Shown: in pieces, positions 24,110-36,436 of the stretch | How positions within the stretch are numbered: position 1 is the stretch's first letter | How the letters are laid out: each line of letters begins with the position of its first letter | Assembly (NCBI GenBank): GCA_963580455.1 | Contig: OY756968.1 | Span: 21,731,996 to 21,795,995 of the forward strand | Direction of reading: 5' to 3' | Source: Euonymus europaeus | Lineage: Eukaryota > Streptophyta > Magnoliopsida > Celastrales > Celastraceae | Length of the DNA: 64,000 bases | Notes under the pieces: model-generated | Database searches by the model: none | What the model saw: the letters and a program-made list of their open reading frames with translations, nothing else | What the model was told of the DNA's origin: nothing | Translations under genes and position numbers: made by a program

Positions 24110-27100
24110 ATGAAGATGGTTCTCACGGACAATCACATTGAGACGCAACTTATGGAGACTGGAAATAGCCTTCTCAACCCTCCTTCATCCATTATTGAGC
24201 TTCACTCTCTTCTTGATGTAATGCTTCTCTTTCCTTTTTTTTTTTGTTGCTTATGTTTGTGTGTTTTTTTATTTATTATAAATGTTAAGTATTGAGATTT
24301 TTCTTTTTGGGGATCGATTAGGATGTTGTTTTGCGAATTGTTAGTGGATCATTTTGTGGGTATGTTAGGTTAATTATCTTAGGCTTTATGTGGTTTTCCC
24401 CCTTCCTTCCAATCGCTTGTTCACGTTTTAAATTCATCATGAGATAAAACTTGGAACAAGAATCAATGGTTATATTGGTCATGAGCAGGGTTGATCTCTG
24501 TTGGTGTTACATGAGCTTTCTTTGTCAGATTGCTCGTCAGTCTTCTGTATCTCGTGGGCATGCATTTGCATTTGTCATTTGGGCTCTTTTCGTTCGTTAA
24601 TTTTCTTATTAGAATGGTTAATCTTTCCAATTGAAATTTTATATTTGGGGTAGTGTGAGTTGATGGGGTTTTATCATTGTTTGTTGGTCAATTTTCAAAC
24701 TTGGTCTTGTGAGCTGATTTTCTGCCATGAAATAATTTATTCTCTTCGTGTACATGTGTTTCTTGGGGATTTCGTTGGGAGAGACGGTGTCTAGTTGCAC
24801 TCTGATTCTTTGATTGGACAAAAAGTAGAATTTCTTGCCAATTGCTTTGCACCTGGGGGCTGTGATATTTGTTATATTACTATGTTAGATTGGCAGATCT
24901 CAATGTATGCATTATATGGTTTTAAAAATCAGTACAACTGGAAAGGGTGTTAATGTTTTTTTTTTTTTTTTTTGCTGATGATCATTTTCGTTAAAAAAAA
25001 TGCTTTAACTTCCCTTTGATGGTTCTTCATATTGTTTGTTGATTTTTAAGTTCTTTAATTGGTTGGTTGGCAGTCACTTAAGACCTTTGGTACAGTTATT
25101 TGATTCTGTAATCCTTCTTTTCTCTACTAAGTCAAAAACGATGCAAAGTTGATCATTAGAGTAAAAGGACACTTGCAGTTGGCAGTTTTGATTTTTCAAA
25201 CGTTAAATGACCTTTCTTGCTTTGATTTAATCAGATTTGAATGCTACTTAGAAGATGTTGCAGGTTAGAATGCCAGACTTTGCTGATACGGTATGCATTA
25301 ATTCAGTAACCATATTAGTTTCTGAGTGGTTTACTGTGGTGAAAGTTAAGAACGATTCTCTGATTACATCTCCATGCTTTTTTGATATTGTCAAGGATTG
25401 TGTGACTAGTAATTTTTTTGATGGATAGAACAATAATAATTCTCAACTTGTATCATCGTGCATTTATGATACTGGTCTGACATCTCATCATGGACCATGT
25501 GAGCCTATATTTTTATGAGGCTCACGTTTCATGGATTAGCGCCATTGAACATTCTTGAACTCAATGATTGCTTTGGTTTTTAATCTGAAATAGGGTACTT
25601 TTGAAATATTCTCTGTGCTTCTTGATAATGTTTAATTTTTATTTTTGCCTAATGTGCCTTTTTGGACACTGGGACATTGAAGTTCTTTTTTGCCTACCTT
25701 AAATTTTCTGGTTTTCTTTCATCTCTAGAGGGACTCATTTTGTTTGTTTGTTTGTTTGTTTTCACTTGTAGAAAGCTGAGCACTTGCTCGCAAATGTGGA
25801 TCAAGCACCCTCTACAGCAACGGAAGATGCTTTGCTACCCATAATGAAGGCCTTGATTAGGAATGACCTTTTCAGGCACTCAGACATGGATGTAAAGGCC
25901 TCAGTTGCAGATTGCATTAGTGAGATTACTAGAATAACTGCTCCTGATGCTCCCTATGATGATGACATGATGAAGGTACCCATAGCATGTGAAATTAATT
26001 GCATAATTTTAATTGCATTCCAGATTTTGGGCAGTTTCAAGTGTAGCAGCCTTAATCAGCATTTTGTACTGAAATGCTGAATTCCTTGGTGCTCATGTGA
26101 TGCTCTTTTTCCAATACATCGTTTTACAGGATTACTTTCAGCTGGCAGTGGCAGCCCTTGAAAACCTATCTCTTGTGTCAGGTCGCTGTTATATGAAAGC
26201 TATCTCAATTCTTGATACATTGGCAAGGTGCAGGTCATGCTTGGTAATGTTGGACCTGGAGTGTGATTCGTTGATCATCAAAATGTTCCAAATTTTTTTA
26301 AAAGTCATCCGGTAAGAATTTGTTCAAAGTTTTTATTTTTTATTGTTTTTGGTGGATGGTTTATTATTAGATGATAAGAAACTAAAGAAAGACACGTTAT
26401 GCTTAGTTTCATAATACGATAACAAGCCTTCATTGACTGAAGATATGGGTTGAACTTTCATTTATCATAGAGTTATTTATCCTAAACTTTTTTATTGAAC
26501 TTATTGAACTAATGAATTCTAAACCTTAGAGTTAATAATTGCTTTGCATTCAGGGAAGTAGTGACATAAGTTCAAGTTTTGGTTTGACATGCATAAGCCT
26601 ACAGTCAATTGTGTCCTTGATTGTCTAAGCATTTGCAAATGTGTGCTAGTTTCACTTCTGTTTGCTAGCTATGATTGTGTTTTCTAGTGGGAGGATGATT
26701 ATATTCAATATATTCCTGGTCCAATTTATGTTTTTTTTCCAAACATAAAGATGGGAGTGTGGAGGTCAGTTCACTATGGTACTGCATTCATTTATTAGTG
26801 CATTAGGAACCTCACAAGATCAAGTGGACGATGAAATCATCTGGAGGTGGTGTTGTGAAGTGGAAAAAGAATATATTCAAGTTGATAAAATGAAAATTGA
26901 GCCAAGAATTGTATGTAATTATGATGAATCTCCCCTTTGAGACTTGTTATCATTAAAAAATCATTCCTGTCTATTGATGTTGATAGGGTTTACTGGTTAA
27001 ACTCTAAAATATGCTGTTGGAGACTTCCAAACTCTTTGGATTTTGCACTGCAATGGCTTGATTAGTTTTTGCTGACTCTTGTCACCCTTTAAAGAGTTTA

Positions 27101-30100
27101 GAGGATATAAATTTTGATTTATGTTCTGATTTTCATTAGTCAGATGAAATTTTGAAATATGCTCTAGGATGAATTAATTGACCTCTTCATTTATATTTTG
27201 TGGTCTTTGATTTTCTGTTGTTGTTAAGGAAAAGGGAAACGTGTAATGGTATAGTATGAAAGTTCTGCTTAGTTTCTGCAGTAGCTGTTACAATGATATG
27301 CTTAACGTAGATCTCATGTTGGAGTTTGGCTCTTTGGCTGATGGAAATTTGCCATAGAGATGAATGCGACCCAACACCAATGCTGATACATATTATGAAA
27401 TCATTTATTTTTTAAGACTTTTAATTTGCTGCTGATTTTTTTCCCTGCAATTTAATAATTTATTTCGCATAAAAAATTGTTTTTCAACTAATGTTTTATC
27501 CTCTTTCCTCTGCTAAGGTCCAATCATCCGCAAATTGTTTTTACGTCCATGGAGACCGTAATGACCATGGTCATTGATGAAAGTGAAGAAGTCGCTGTGG
27601 GTCTTCTCAATCCTCTTTTAGCTAGTGTCAGAAAAGAAAATCAGGTAACTGTCTTAGCTAATCTTTACACAAATGGAGGCACATAGACATGATCTTTGGT
27701 ATGATTTTTGTTTTACACAATTGTGCTGTTTATTCTTGATTCCAGAGTGTTTCTCCAATGTCATGGAAGCTTGGGGAGAAAGTTATTGACAGTTGTGCTT
27801 GTAAGCTACAACCATATCTTAAGGGTGCAGTGCAGTCTATTGGCATTGCTTTGGATGAATATGCTCCTATTGTTGCTGCCCTTTGCGAAAACAAAACTAA
27901 TACTCTTGATAATGATGATGGAAGTGGGTCTGGGGAACATCTGGTAAATATCTTATCATTCTTCATTTCTTTGCATAACTTTAATCATTCGAATTTAATT
28001 TTCCGTTTCATGATACCAGTAACTTGGTAATTTTTCCTGGAATCTGCAAAATATCTATCTACTGCTTTTGGCTTCATCGAAAGTTTCATAAATTATTTGT
28101 TCACCAAGGTGCACAAGAACAAACTGACTAAGGTGGCTAGAAAGAGAGGAAATTTCCAAATATATGATCTTGAGCTACTGAAATTACACTAATAACCAAG
28201 GATGAGGTGAAAGTGATTCAGAGGTGAAGGTGACTAGTGGATGAACATTTTTTTTAGTCCTATGAATATGTTATCCTTCTTCATAATGATTCCTTCAATT
28301 GTCCCGGATTCATTTCTTTTAGAACTTGAAACTTGGATATTATATTTTGAAGCACTGGAAAAAAAAGAGAAGTGATTTGCTCTTTTTTCTTTTAGATGAA
28401 AAAGAACAATTTACTGTTAGCATGAGAATATAGTTTAGTGTAATGGTGAGGAACCCTAAAACCTAATTTGGCAAAGAAGTACAAGGTTACAGAGTAATAT
28501 CTGATGTGTGCAGCTTAGGCAAGTAGATATAGCGCAAAGAAAGAACATGAGCAGAAGGGTCCATGGATTGAGGTTCTTTGCTGCATGATGTCTTCTTTGT
28601 TTTTCTGACTATGGATGTTTTCTTTTATCTTCTATATATAGATTATTCTCTGATATTTGTTGAAAAAATCATCAATGTTGCTAAGCTATCTACTTTGCTT
28701 GTCTTCACATCCGATTCATAATTCTCTGCATCTGAATATCTGTAGTGTTTTACAAACTAGCCTTGTGACATACTCATTATTTGTTCCTTAAAAGTGCATT
28801 TATGACTTTCATGTTGCAGAAGAATAAAATGTAAACGTCCTCCTATGAAATCGTTATTTCTTATTACCAAGAGAGCTGGGGACTGGGCTTCGCTTAGGAA
28901 TTAGGATAATCTGGAACATTCTTACAAATGTTTGACGATCATTTAGAAAACTGTTATATATAACAAGTACACTTTATGATCGAAACTGACTGGCTGATCC
29001 GGATGGAATGGAATCTGTATTAATACTCACATGTTAACTGTTGTGATTAGTTACTATCATTGAACCCAATAAGTTAGCTTGTTGTTTTGTGACATTTCAC
29101 ATCATTTATACATATTCTGACACTTTCCTTCACGTGAGGGGACAATCGGACAGCCCAACACATGCTCAACAAACAAGAACACTAGGGCTACTGTCACACA
29201 AGGTCCTCACTTGGGGCAACAACTAACACATACAAAGGCCCACACTTGGGGCAACAAACAAGTAGAGGTTTAAATTTGGGAGGCTAAGGTTTGAACCCAA
29301 GACCACCCCCCTCTGCTACCATCTTGAGATTAGTGACCCAATAAGTTAACTTGTCGGGTTGAGACATTTCACATCATTTGTACATATTCTAAGTTCTAAC
29401 AGTAACAATATTATGTTGTTGTGCTCCTGATACACTCTTATGGGAGATGGAATCCTAACACACTGCAAAGATAGATGTGCAGAAAAGTTTACCATCAATT
29501 TTATAGTCTATTACCAAAATTTTGTTCTGGTTGTTGTTGCCGGTGCTCATAGTTAGACATTTGCTAAATGTAATTATCATTTTGGAGAGCGTGCCAAGTG
29601 ATCTGCCATATGATTTATCATATTCACTCAAAAATAATTCAGTTTCTTTGAATTCATGGTATTTACATTAATAACTCTGATTATTACGAAAAATGTTCCA
29701 GGAAAAACACATGCTGGTAAATGTGGAAGGTTCAATTGAGCTTCCTGTGGTATGTAGTTTTTCTTGTGAGCTCAATCTGAAATAAGTTTAGTTTATTTGA
29801 ATTTAATGTATTTACGATTAATGGTTGTATTCCACAAAATGCTCCAGGAGGAACACAAGCTGGTAAATGGGGAAAGTTCAATTGAGCCACCTGAGGTATG
29901 TAATTTCATTGTCAGCTCTACTTCCTTGCTAATGCAACTTATGATAAAGTTTCAACGAGTCCTTTTGACTTGCTTTTCTGAAGATAATCATTTTTATTCC
30001 CTTAGAATGATCCCTCCAGAATTCAATTTCAGGTGAAAGAGGAACTCTCACCAGATGCTGTGTCAAAAAGTGAGTCTGAGAATGTTCCATTTAAAAGGGG

Positions 30101-33100
30101 CCGGAGGCCTAATTCTTTTCTGAATCCTGAGGAAGGCTATGATTATTCGTGGATCTTCAAGGAGAAAAAAGGTCCAAAAGTACCAGTTCGTGTCAAGTCT
30201 CGTGACAAGGGAAGTGATCATGCATCTTCTAAAACCCCATTTTCTGACAGCACAGATTTGACTTCAAGACATGATATAGGAACAAAGCCTCCAGGATATA
30301 CATCCAGAGTAGGTGAAGGCTTAGGTGCTTCTTCCCCAATTCTAAAACATAGCCTTCCCGATAAAAATCATCCTAAAAGAGGCCGGCCAAGGAAAAACAA
30401 GAATCTGGTGAATCAAGCAGTGGATCCTAATCCCGCATCCGTATTGAAGGGAGAGAACTTGAGAGCTGAGGCTGAGGAAAAATATTCACAATCTACAGAT
30501 ATCAGCCTGAAAAAGGAAAATGAAGAGAACAGTAACTTAGAAGCTGATCAAAGAAGAGAAACTAGTCACTTTGTGAAGGCTTCTGAGGAGATGGCTGCAT
30601 CTCAAGGCTTAGGTGCTTCTTCCCCAATCCCAAAACATAGCCTTCCTGGTAAAAGTCATCCTAAAAGAGGCCGACCAAGGAAAAACAAGAATCTGGTGAA
30701 TCAAGCAGTGGATCCTAATGCCTCATCTGTGTTGAAGGGAGAGAACTTGAGGGCTGAAGCTGAGGAAAAATATTCACAATCTACAGATATCAGCCGGAAA
30801 AAGAAACCTGAAGCGAACATTAACTTAGAAGATGAGCAAAGAAAACATATGAGAGAAACTTATAGTTATGGAAAGGCTTCTGAGGAGATGGCTGCATCTC
30901 AAGGAGTAGGTGCGTCTTCCCGAATCCCAAAACATAGCCTTCTTGATAAAAGTCATCCTAAAAGAGGCCGGCCAAGGAAAAACAAGAATCTGGTGAATCA
31001 AGCAGGGGATCCCAATCACTCATCCGTGTTGAAGGGAGAGAACTTGATGACTGAGACTGAGGAAAAATATTCACAATCTACATATATCAGCCTGAAAAAG
31101 AAACCCAAAGAGAACAGTAAATTGGAAGCTGAGCAAAGAAAACGTAAGAGAAAAACTAGTAACTTTGCAAAGGCTTCTGAGGAGATGGCATCTCAAGGAT
31201 TTGTTGCCAAAGTCAAGAAAGCTGAAATTCTAAGTGAGCATGAGAAAAAATCACCGCAGCTTTCAATTTCAAAGGCAGAGGTAAGGATCATCAATGATCA
31301 CAGCTCATCAGTTCAAAAATATGCTTATAGGAGTGTTGTTGATTCTGTTTCAGATATAAATACTACTGCAACATCTGGCAGTAAGGCCTGGAATAGGATG
31401 GCTTAAATTATTTTTTTATATTTCTTCCAGTACACGGTTTCTTTGACCAATAAGTTCCTACGTTCCTTTCACTCAAGAAAAAAACTGTTATGTTTTATTT
31501 TTTCCTGTCATCTGTACAGAGCATATCAAAGTCTGCAATCAAATCTTCCAATAAAGATGGAAATCAACTTGCGGAAATGCCTAAATCTAAACTCAAGAGG
31601 AAGCGTAGCATGGGAAAGGAAGTGGTATTGATTTTTGTTTTCACGAATGCATAAGTATCTATAGCTCCTTTGATTAATCTTTGGTGCAGGCTTGATAAAA
31701 TCTTTGTGCGTGTTATATATCATTCTCCTTGCCCTAAAAATAATTGATTCGTCAAATTTTTTTAAAAAAAATAATTCTGTATAGTCTTGTTTCTTTCTAT
31801 TGGTTTGTAAAAGTTTTATTTTGAGCTTGTTTTGACAATGAAATGATGAATCCTAATTTCGTTGAAGATATCAATGTTTCTAGTACTTGATCTAATTTGG
31901 CTTCACTTGTGTTTGGCTTAATTTCATTCTTTTCTTTTCTGCTATTCCTATTCTATGTTGTTCCAATTTAATTTGTGTTATTTTCCTTCTTATTCAGGCT
32001 TCTGGAATTCGCTATCATGGGGACCAGCTGGTTGGTCGCACGATAAAGGTTTGGTGGCCAATGGACAAGGCGTGAGTACTGCAATGTTTCCTCTATCTTT
32101 TGTCAAGGGAAAATGTGAGGCTGAAGTTCTAAAATCTATTTTCATTTTCTGCAGGTTTTATACAGGCGTAGTTGATTCCTATGACCCTGTGAAAGAGAAA
32201 CATAAGGTATGAGTACTCAGCCATCTGCATCCCAATTACAATTTTAATTTTCATGTATATTGATTATTAAGAACTGTCGCTTTTTCTTTGGTTGGTTGAA
32301 TTCCTGTTTTTTCCTTTCCTTTCGTTTTTTTCTCCATTAGTTGTATTTTTTTCCCTCAATAAGCACCATAATGTAGTTGTATAGAGCGCTGGCCTTATCG
32401 GAATCAGTGTCTATCTATTCTCATTGCCTTGATCATTAGTAATGGCTCTTCCTGAAACATTGATCGATCCCATTGACTACTGTTGTGGTCATTGGTTGTC
32501 ATGAATGGCTAGAAAAACTGTGTTACTCAACTTTTCTCATACGATTATATTATTATAAAGTGGATCTAAAAAGTAGGTTATGTCTGAGACTCTGACTGCT
32601 AGCCAACTCCTTACAATTGCACAAGGTGCAAGGTTTGATTTCCCTCTTTCCCAAACAATTAAGAATACCCTCATAACTTATGAAAAAAACTGCTTTGTTT
32701 CTGATATTATGGCTCCTAACGTAATTGTTGATGCTTCTTACCTAGGTTCTATATGCTGATGGGGATATAGAGACATTGAATTTCAGAAAGGAGTGCTGGG
32801 AACTGGTCGGAGATGATGTTTTGCCACATGAAGTAGGCATTTTATTTTTACTTCCTAAATTTATTTTATTTAGCCAAAAAAAATTCTTAAATAAAATTCC
32901 TCTGTGATACAATTGTGCTTGTATTCGTAACAGGAGCAAGGGACTGATCTTCCAAAGCTAGAAAATCCACCAGACAGGCATGTAGTTTCTCTTTGGCTAA
33001 TACTGTTTTTTTCTTTTCCAGAGTTGTTTCATATGTGGATTTGTAGTTGAGACAATTTTTTATATTATTTTGAAACTGTCTTTGCATAGGCACTGGTCAT

Positions 33101-34664
33101 GGGCATGCTTATGTGTAGCCTACCATCTTGTTTCTCATTCTTTATGAATTTGCAACCCTTCAGTTGCATATGGCTATTTTGGTTATTATGGTGATGAATT
33201 CCCCTTCTGTAAGATCAAAGCATAATCATATGCCTCTTGTAACATCATTATTTTATTTTTGTCTCATCAATTAATTAATAACAAGTGTCTTGTGTTGCAT
33301 TTGCTTGAGGCTTTATGCACTAAATTTTTGTTCTTTGCAATCTTTCCTCTGAAGAACAAATTTTTTTTCTTCTACTTTTTTTTGGCTTTGGCTAAGTCTT
33401 TACTTCATTTATCGGCTTTCTACAAATGGCTTTCATGTCCATAATGGGATTTGTTTATCTATGATCATTTTAGGGTAATCTTTGTACTCCTAGGCACTTA
33501 TTGGTGTCTAACTCATACTTTTGGAATTAAACCCATGCTGATGCATCGGCATCTGCATTATTCTTTTCAGAAACGGTCTCTTTGTAATGCTGATTAATAT
33601 GCCTGGGTTCGCGTCCCCCTGACCTTGCAACCATGGGTCACTTGCTCTGGGTTGATCATTATCTGTGTGATGTAAAACCTCCAAATGTTATTGGGTTAGG
33701 CTGACTTGCTGTGTCTCTACATTGATATCTTCCTTAATCCATTTTTCATTTGATCCTGCCAGAGGTACTATTTTTTCCCATTGGAAAGAGGGAGTTGCTC
33801 TTTTGAAACCCTTCTCGCTCAATAGAAGTTCTACTACTCCATTATCTGTCCATCCTTCCCTCTCTTTATGTATTGTCTAGTATTGGAGTGAGGAAAAGAC
33901 AAATGATAGTTCTTCTTGAAAAGAGGATTCTATATACGCATGTTTATCATTAGCTCTTGAATGTACATCAATTTGTATTGCATCAGGGAATTTTAATTTT
34001 GTGCCGGTTATTAAAATGAGGCGGGCACCTTCTCGATAACCTTATCTTTATAAAATCATTTTACCAACTAACAAGGGAAAACAAGGGCATCTGAAATGCT
34101 CTGGCCTTTTTATAAATTTATGTAGGAAACTTGGTTAATAGTCATCTGGGGATTAAACGATAGGACAAAGAACAAGTCATGCATTGAAATTACAAAGAGG
34201 CTGTGGTTTATATGGTGAGATCCCAGTATTAAAAATCAATATTTATGCCAGATGATTGATGTTCCATTATCTTATATTTGTGGTATATATTGACTGTGAT
34301 TCATCATCATCATATGAGACTTTATCCCAAAAGTTTTGCTGGATCCTGTGCTTGCATTTACTTTTTTATCCAACCAGATTGGAAAAGCAAAAGAGGAAGA
34401 AAAGGAGGTTGGAATCAGGAAAACAACAAAGTGCCAATGTATCCATAGAAAGGTTGGTATCCATAAATATATGGGACTTTTATCGGTGTCAGCATGTGCG
34501 CCTGACTATGCATGATTTTTTTTCCCAGGAGTGGATCTAGCACTTTTGAAGTCAAAGCTAGAAAATATAGTGGTAAAATTGATAAAGCTGTTCAAGTTGA
34601 TCCGTCCGTGGAGGCGGCAACTCAGACAGACAACTTGGAAGATGATAATAAAGAATCTACATGA
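24110..34664 (+). CDS. PDS5: PDS5-type sister-chromatid cohesion protein with Tudor domain
   Basis: Fifteen exons (24110-24217, 25772-25975, 26130-26311, 27518-27644, 27746-27943, 29702-29749, 29848-29895, 30006-31280, 31520-31624, 31998-32071, 32155-32206, 32746-32832, 32934-32977, 34378-34452, 34529-34664) join in frame to 920 residues. The N-terminal 280 residues are PDS5 HEAT-like repeats (DVKASVADCISEITRITAPD, CLVMLDLECDSLIIKMF). They belong to the short plant PDS5B-E type, closest to PDS5C in layout. Residues about 410-702 are three copies of a 96-99-residue repeat, each with an AT-hook-like KRGRPRK. A Tudor domain (about 766-840, with GRTIKVWWPMDK and VLYADGDIETL) and a basic tail follow. 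Such proteins hold or release cohesin on chromosomes and plant Tudor PDS5 proteins bind methylated histone H3. The long frame past 31280 is intron read-through; GAG|GTAAGG there is the donor that keeps exon 9 in frame. Exon 13 uses a GC donor. Confidence 0.9.
29041..29390. repeat. Insertion flanked by 54-bp direct repeats in PDS5 intron 5
   Basis: CCCAATAAGTTAGCTTGTTG with its continuation to CATATTCT (29065-29118) reappears with a few changes at 29336-29390. Between them lies a segment with CACTTGGGGCAACAA repeated twice (near 29,210 and 29,245). It could be a small terminal-repeat retroelement or a local duplication. Confidence 0.55.
29650..29895 (+). repeat. Tandem exon-plus-intron duplication in PDS5
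   Basis: Exon 6 (29702-29749, EKHMLVNVEGSIELPV) and exon 7 (29848-29895, EEHKLVNGESSIEPPE) are homologous 16-codon exons 146 bp apart. The intron sequence before each also matches (TTGAATT, TATTTAC, ATTAAT and ATG(T/C)TCCAG in order). Both copies keep their splice sites. Confidence 0.85.
30318..31196 (+). repeat. Three-copy coding repeat with AT-hooks in PDS5 exon 8
   Basis: Units at 30318-30605, 30606-30902 and 30903-31196 (96, 99 and 98 codons) each read G-(L/V)-GASS, then HPKRGRPRKNKNLVNQA, then SVLKGEN, EEKYSQST and KASEEMA. All three stay in one frame. Differences between copies include codon indels after the LKKK block. Confidence 0.95.
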
Positions 34665-36300
34665 AAGTTGAGCATGGAAAGTCCAGGGAGCGGTCTCAAC
34701 GCCAACATGACCATATCAGAGAAGCTGACCTGGTAAATCAGCAGCGAAAGTCCTAAAGGTATTACCAGTTGATATTGCGGTAATTGTTATCCAGACGAAA
34801 TGGAAGAATGTGTGTATAGAGGCAAGAGGCAAGCAATATAGAGATTGGGAAGCTTGTCATTTGTAGTGTATGTTTCGTTCAGGTTAGTATAAGCTTTGTT
34901 ACCATCGTTGCATATTTAGTCCACAGTACTGTGCTTGTACATGCTCTCTGTCTTTGGTTGGATCTGAACAATGGACGGTAGGTAGGATGGTCCTGGTCCT
35001 GTTGTTAATTTATCTATGTTTAGAACTTGAGATCATAGCTGAATCACCCCAATTTTGTACCCGCAGACCTAACGACCGGTCCCTAATTATAGGGATAAAA
35101 ATATCAAGGTTTGGGAATGCTAATGAGTTTTATTTGTTGCAGATGGACAAACATTTCATCTTCTTTGGTGTATATTGTAAACTTTGATGGCTGGAGAAAA
35201 CAGAACAATTTTTTGGTGGAATAGTAAAGTGTGGTCTGGCTTTCTTTCCCACTTGTGTAGGAGTCCAATGTCTGAAGACTTCAATTGGGGTAGTTGGGAT
35301 ATGACCCTATAGGATCTCTTATCGGAACAACCCACTAACATTACTTTTTATTTTTTCAAACATAGAGGAAGAACAAATTTAGAAGACAAGCTTTTGTTAG
35401 GTAAAGGTTGCACGAGTTAAAAAGGATTATTGAGTAATCTATTTTATACAGATGGATAATATATATTGATTATATAATGGTTAATCTAAAAGTTTGATAT
35501 ATTTGATTAAAACTTAATTAACAATTTTTTATTTATAATGTATAAACAATTTTTTTATTTGCTTGGGTGTTTGCTCAGCTTATGCGCATTTTTTTTTGTT
35601 TATCTCTGTTTTTTTTTTGGTGTGGCTCGATTCCGTATCTTTCGGACCAAACGTTGAATGCTATGGTGAGTCAACAATTGCTTCTAATTGCGTTTATTAT
35701 ATAACAATCAACTAAAGTGCGTAATAAGTGTTAAAAACTTGTACCCAATCACACTTCACCCAATTTTTAATCAATAATTTTTTAAAATCTAAAATGAAAT
35801 CAGAAAAGTTTTTTTAAAACAATTGACATGAGATTAAACTCGGATTGTCAAACCCGAATTTGCAGAAATCTTTCATCCAACTATATGATAAATTGAGTCA
35901 AAAACTCAAATATTATCTTCAATTGAAATTAAACTCGAAATCCCTATTTATTTCGGAGTATACATTATAGCTTATTTTGAAAGTTTAATATATATTAAAA
36001 AAGCCTAGTCGGATTAGTCATAAACTATAAATTCGATATTGAATTTTTTTTTTAAATCAAACAACAAACCGACCTCAACCAAGCAGACAAGCACGAGTTT
36101 TTTTTTTTCTTTTTTTGACAGCCGGCAAGCACGAACTGAAAAAGCAAACTAGTGCGATATGAAAATAAAATATAAGGCAACCGTCCACCAATGATTACTT
36201 TTCATCTCCTACATTATTTTTATTAATTCAATATAAATAAATAAATAAAAAATTCCACCTCGTCTTATTATTATTTAGTTTGGTGAATACAGTAAAAAGT
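34665..36300. other. 3' region of PDS5 and AT-rich intergenic DNA
   Basis: The first few hundred bases are probably 3' UTR of the PDS5 gene. From about 35,400 the sequence is very AT-rich with T runs, and no gene is visible before the reductase promoter. Confidence 0.5.
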
Positions 36301-36309
36301 TTGATTTCC

Positions 36310-36317
36310 TATAAATA
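36310..36317 (+). promoter_or_regulatory. TATA box of the cinnamoyl-CoA reductase gene
   Basis: TATAAATA lies 120 bases before the start codon, leaving a leader of about 95 bases with CT-rich sequence. Confidence 0.7.
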
Positions 36318-36436
36318 CACACAATCGTCAATTCTCAATCCTCAGCTTTCTTGCCATCATCGACGAGTTCCTCTCGCTTTCCCTCTCACCAAACACCACA
36401 AAGTACAGCAACCATAACGTGACACCAATTCAAAAC

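Noticed and set aside
31281..31406. Continuation of the PDS5 frame past 31280
   Set aside because: A strong donor GAG|GTAAGG at 31280 keeps exon 9 in frame; the extra codons are intron read-through.
33590..33730. Possible third SINE in a PDS5 intron
   Set aside because: A GGTTCGCGTCC B-box-like site is present, but no target duplication, A tail or clear border was found.
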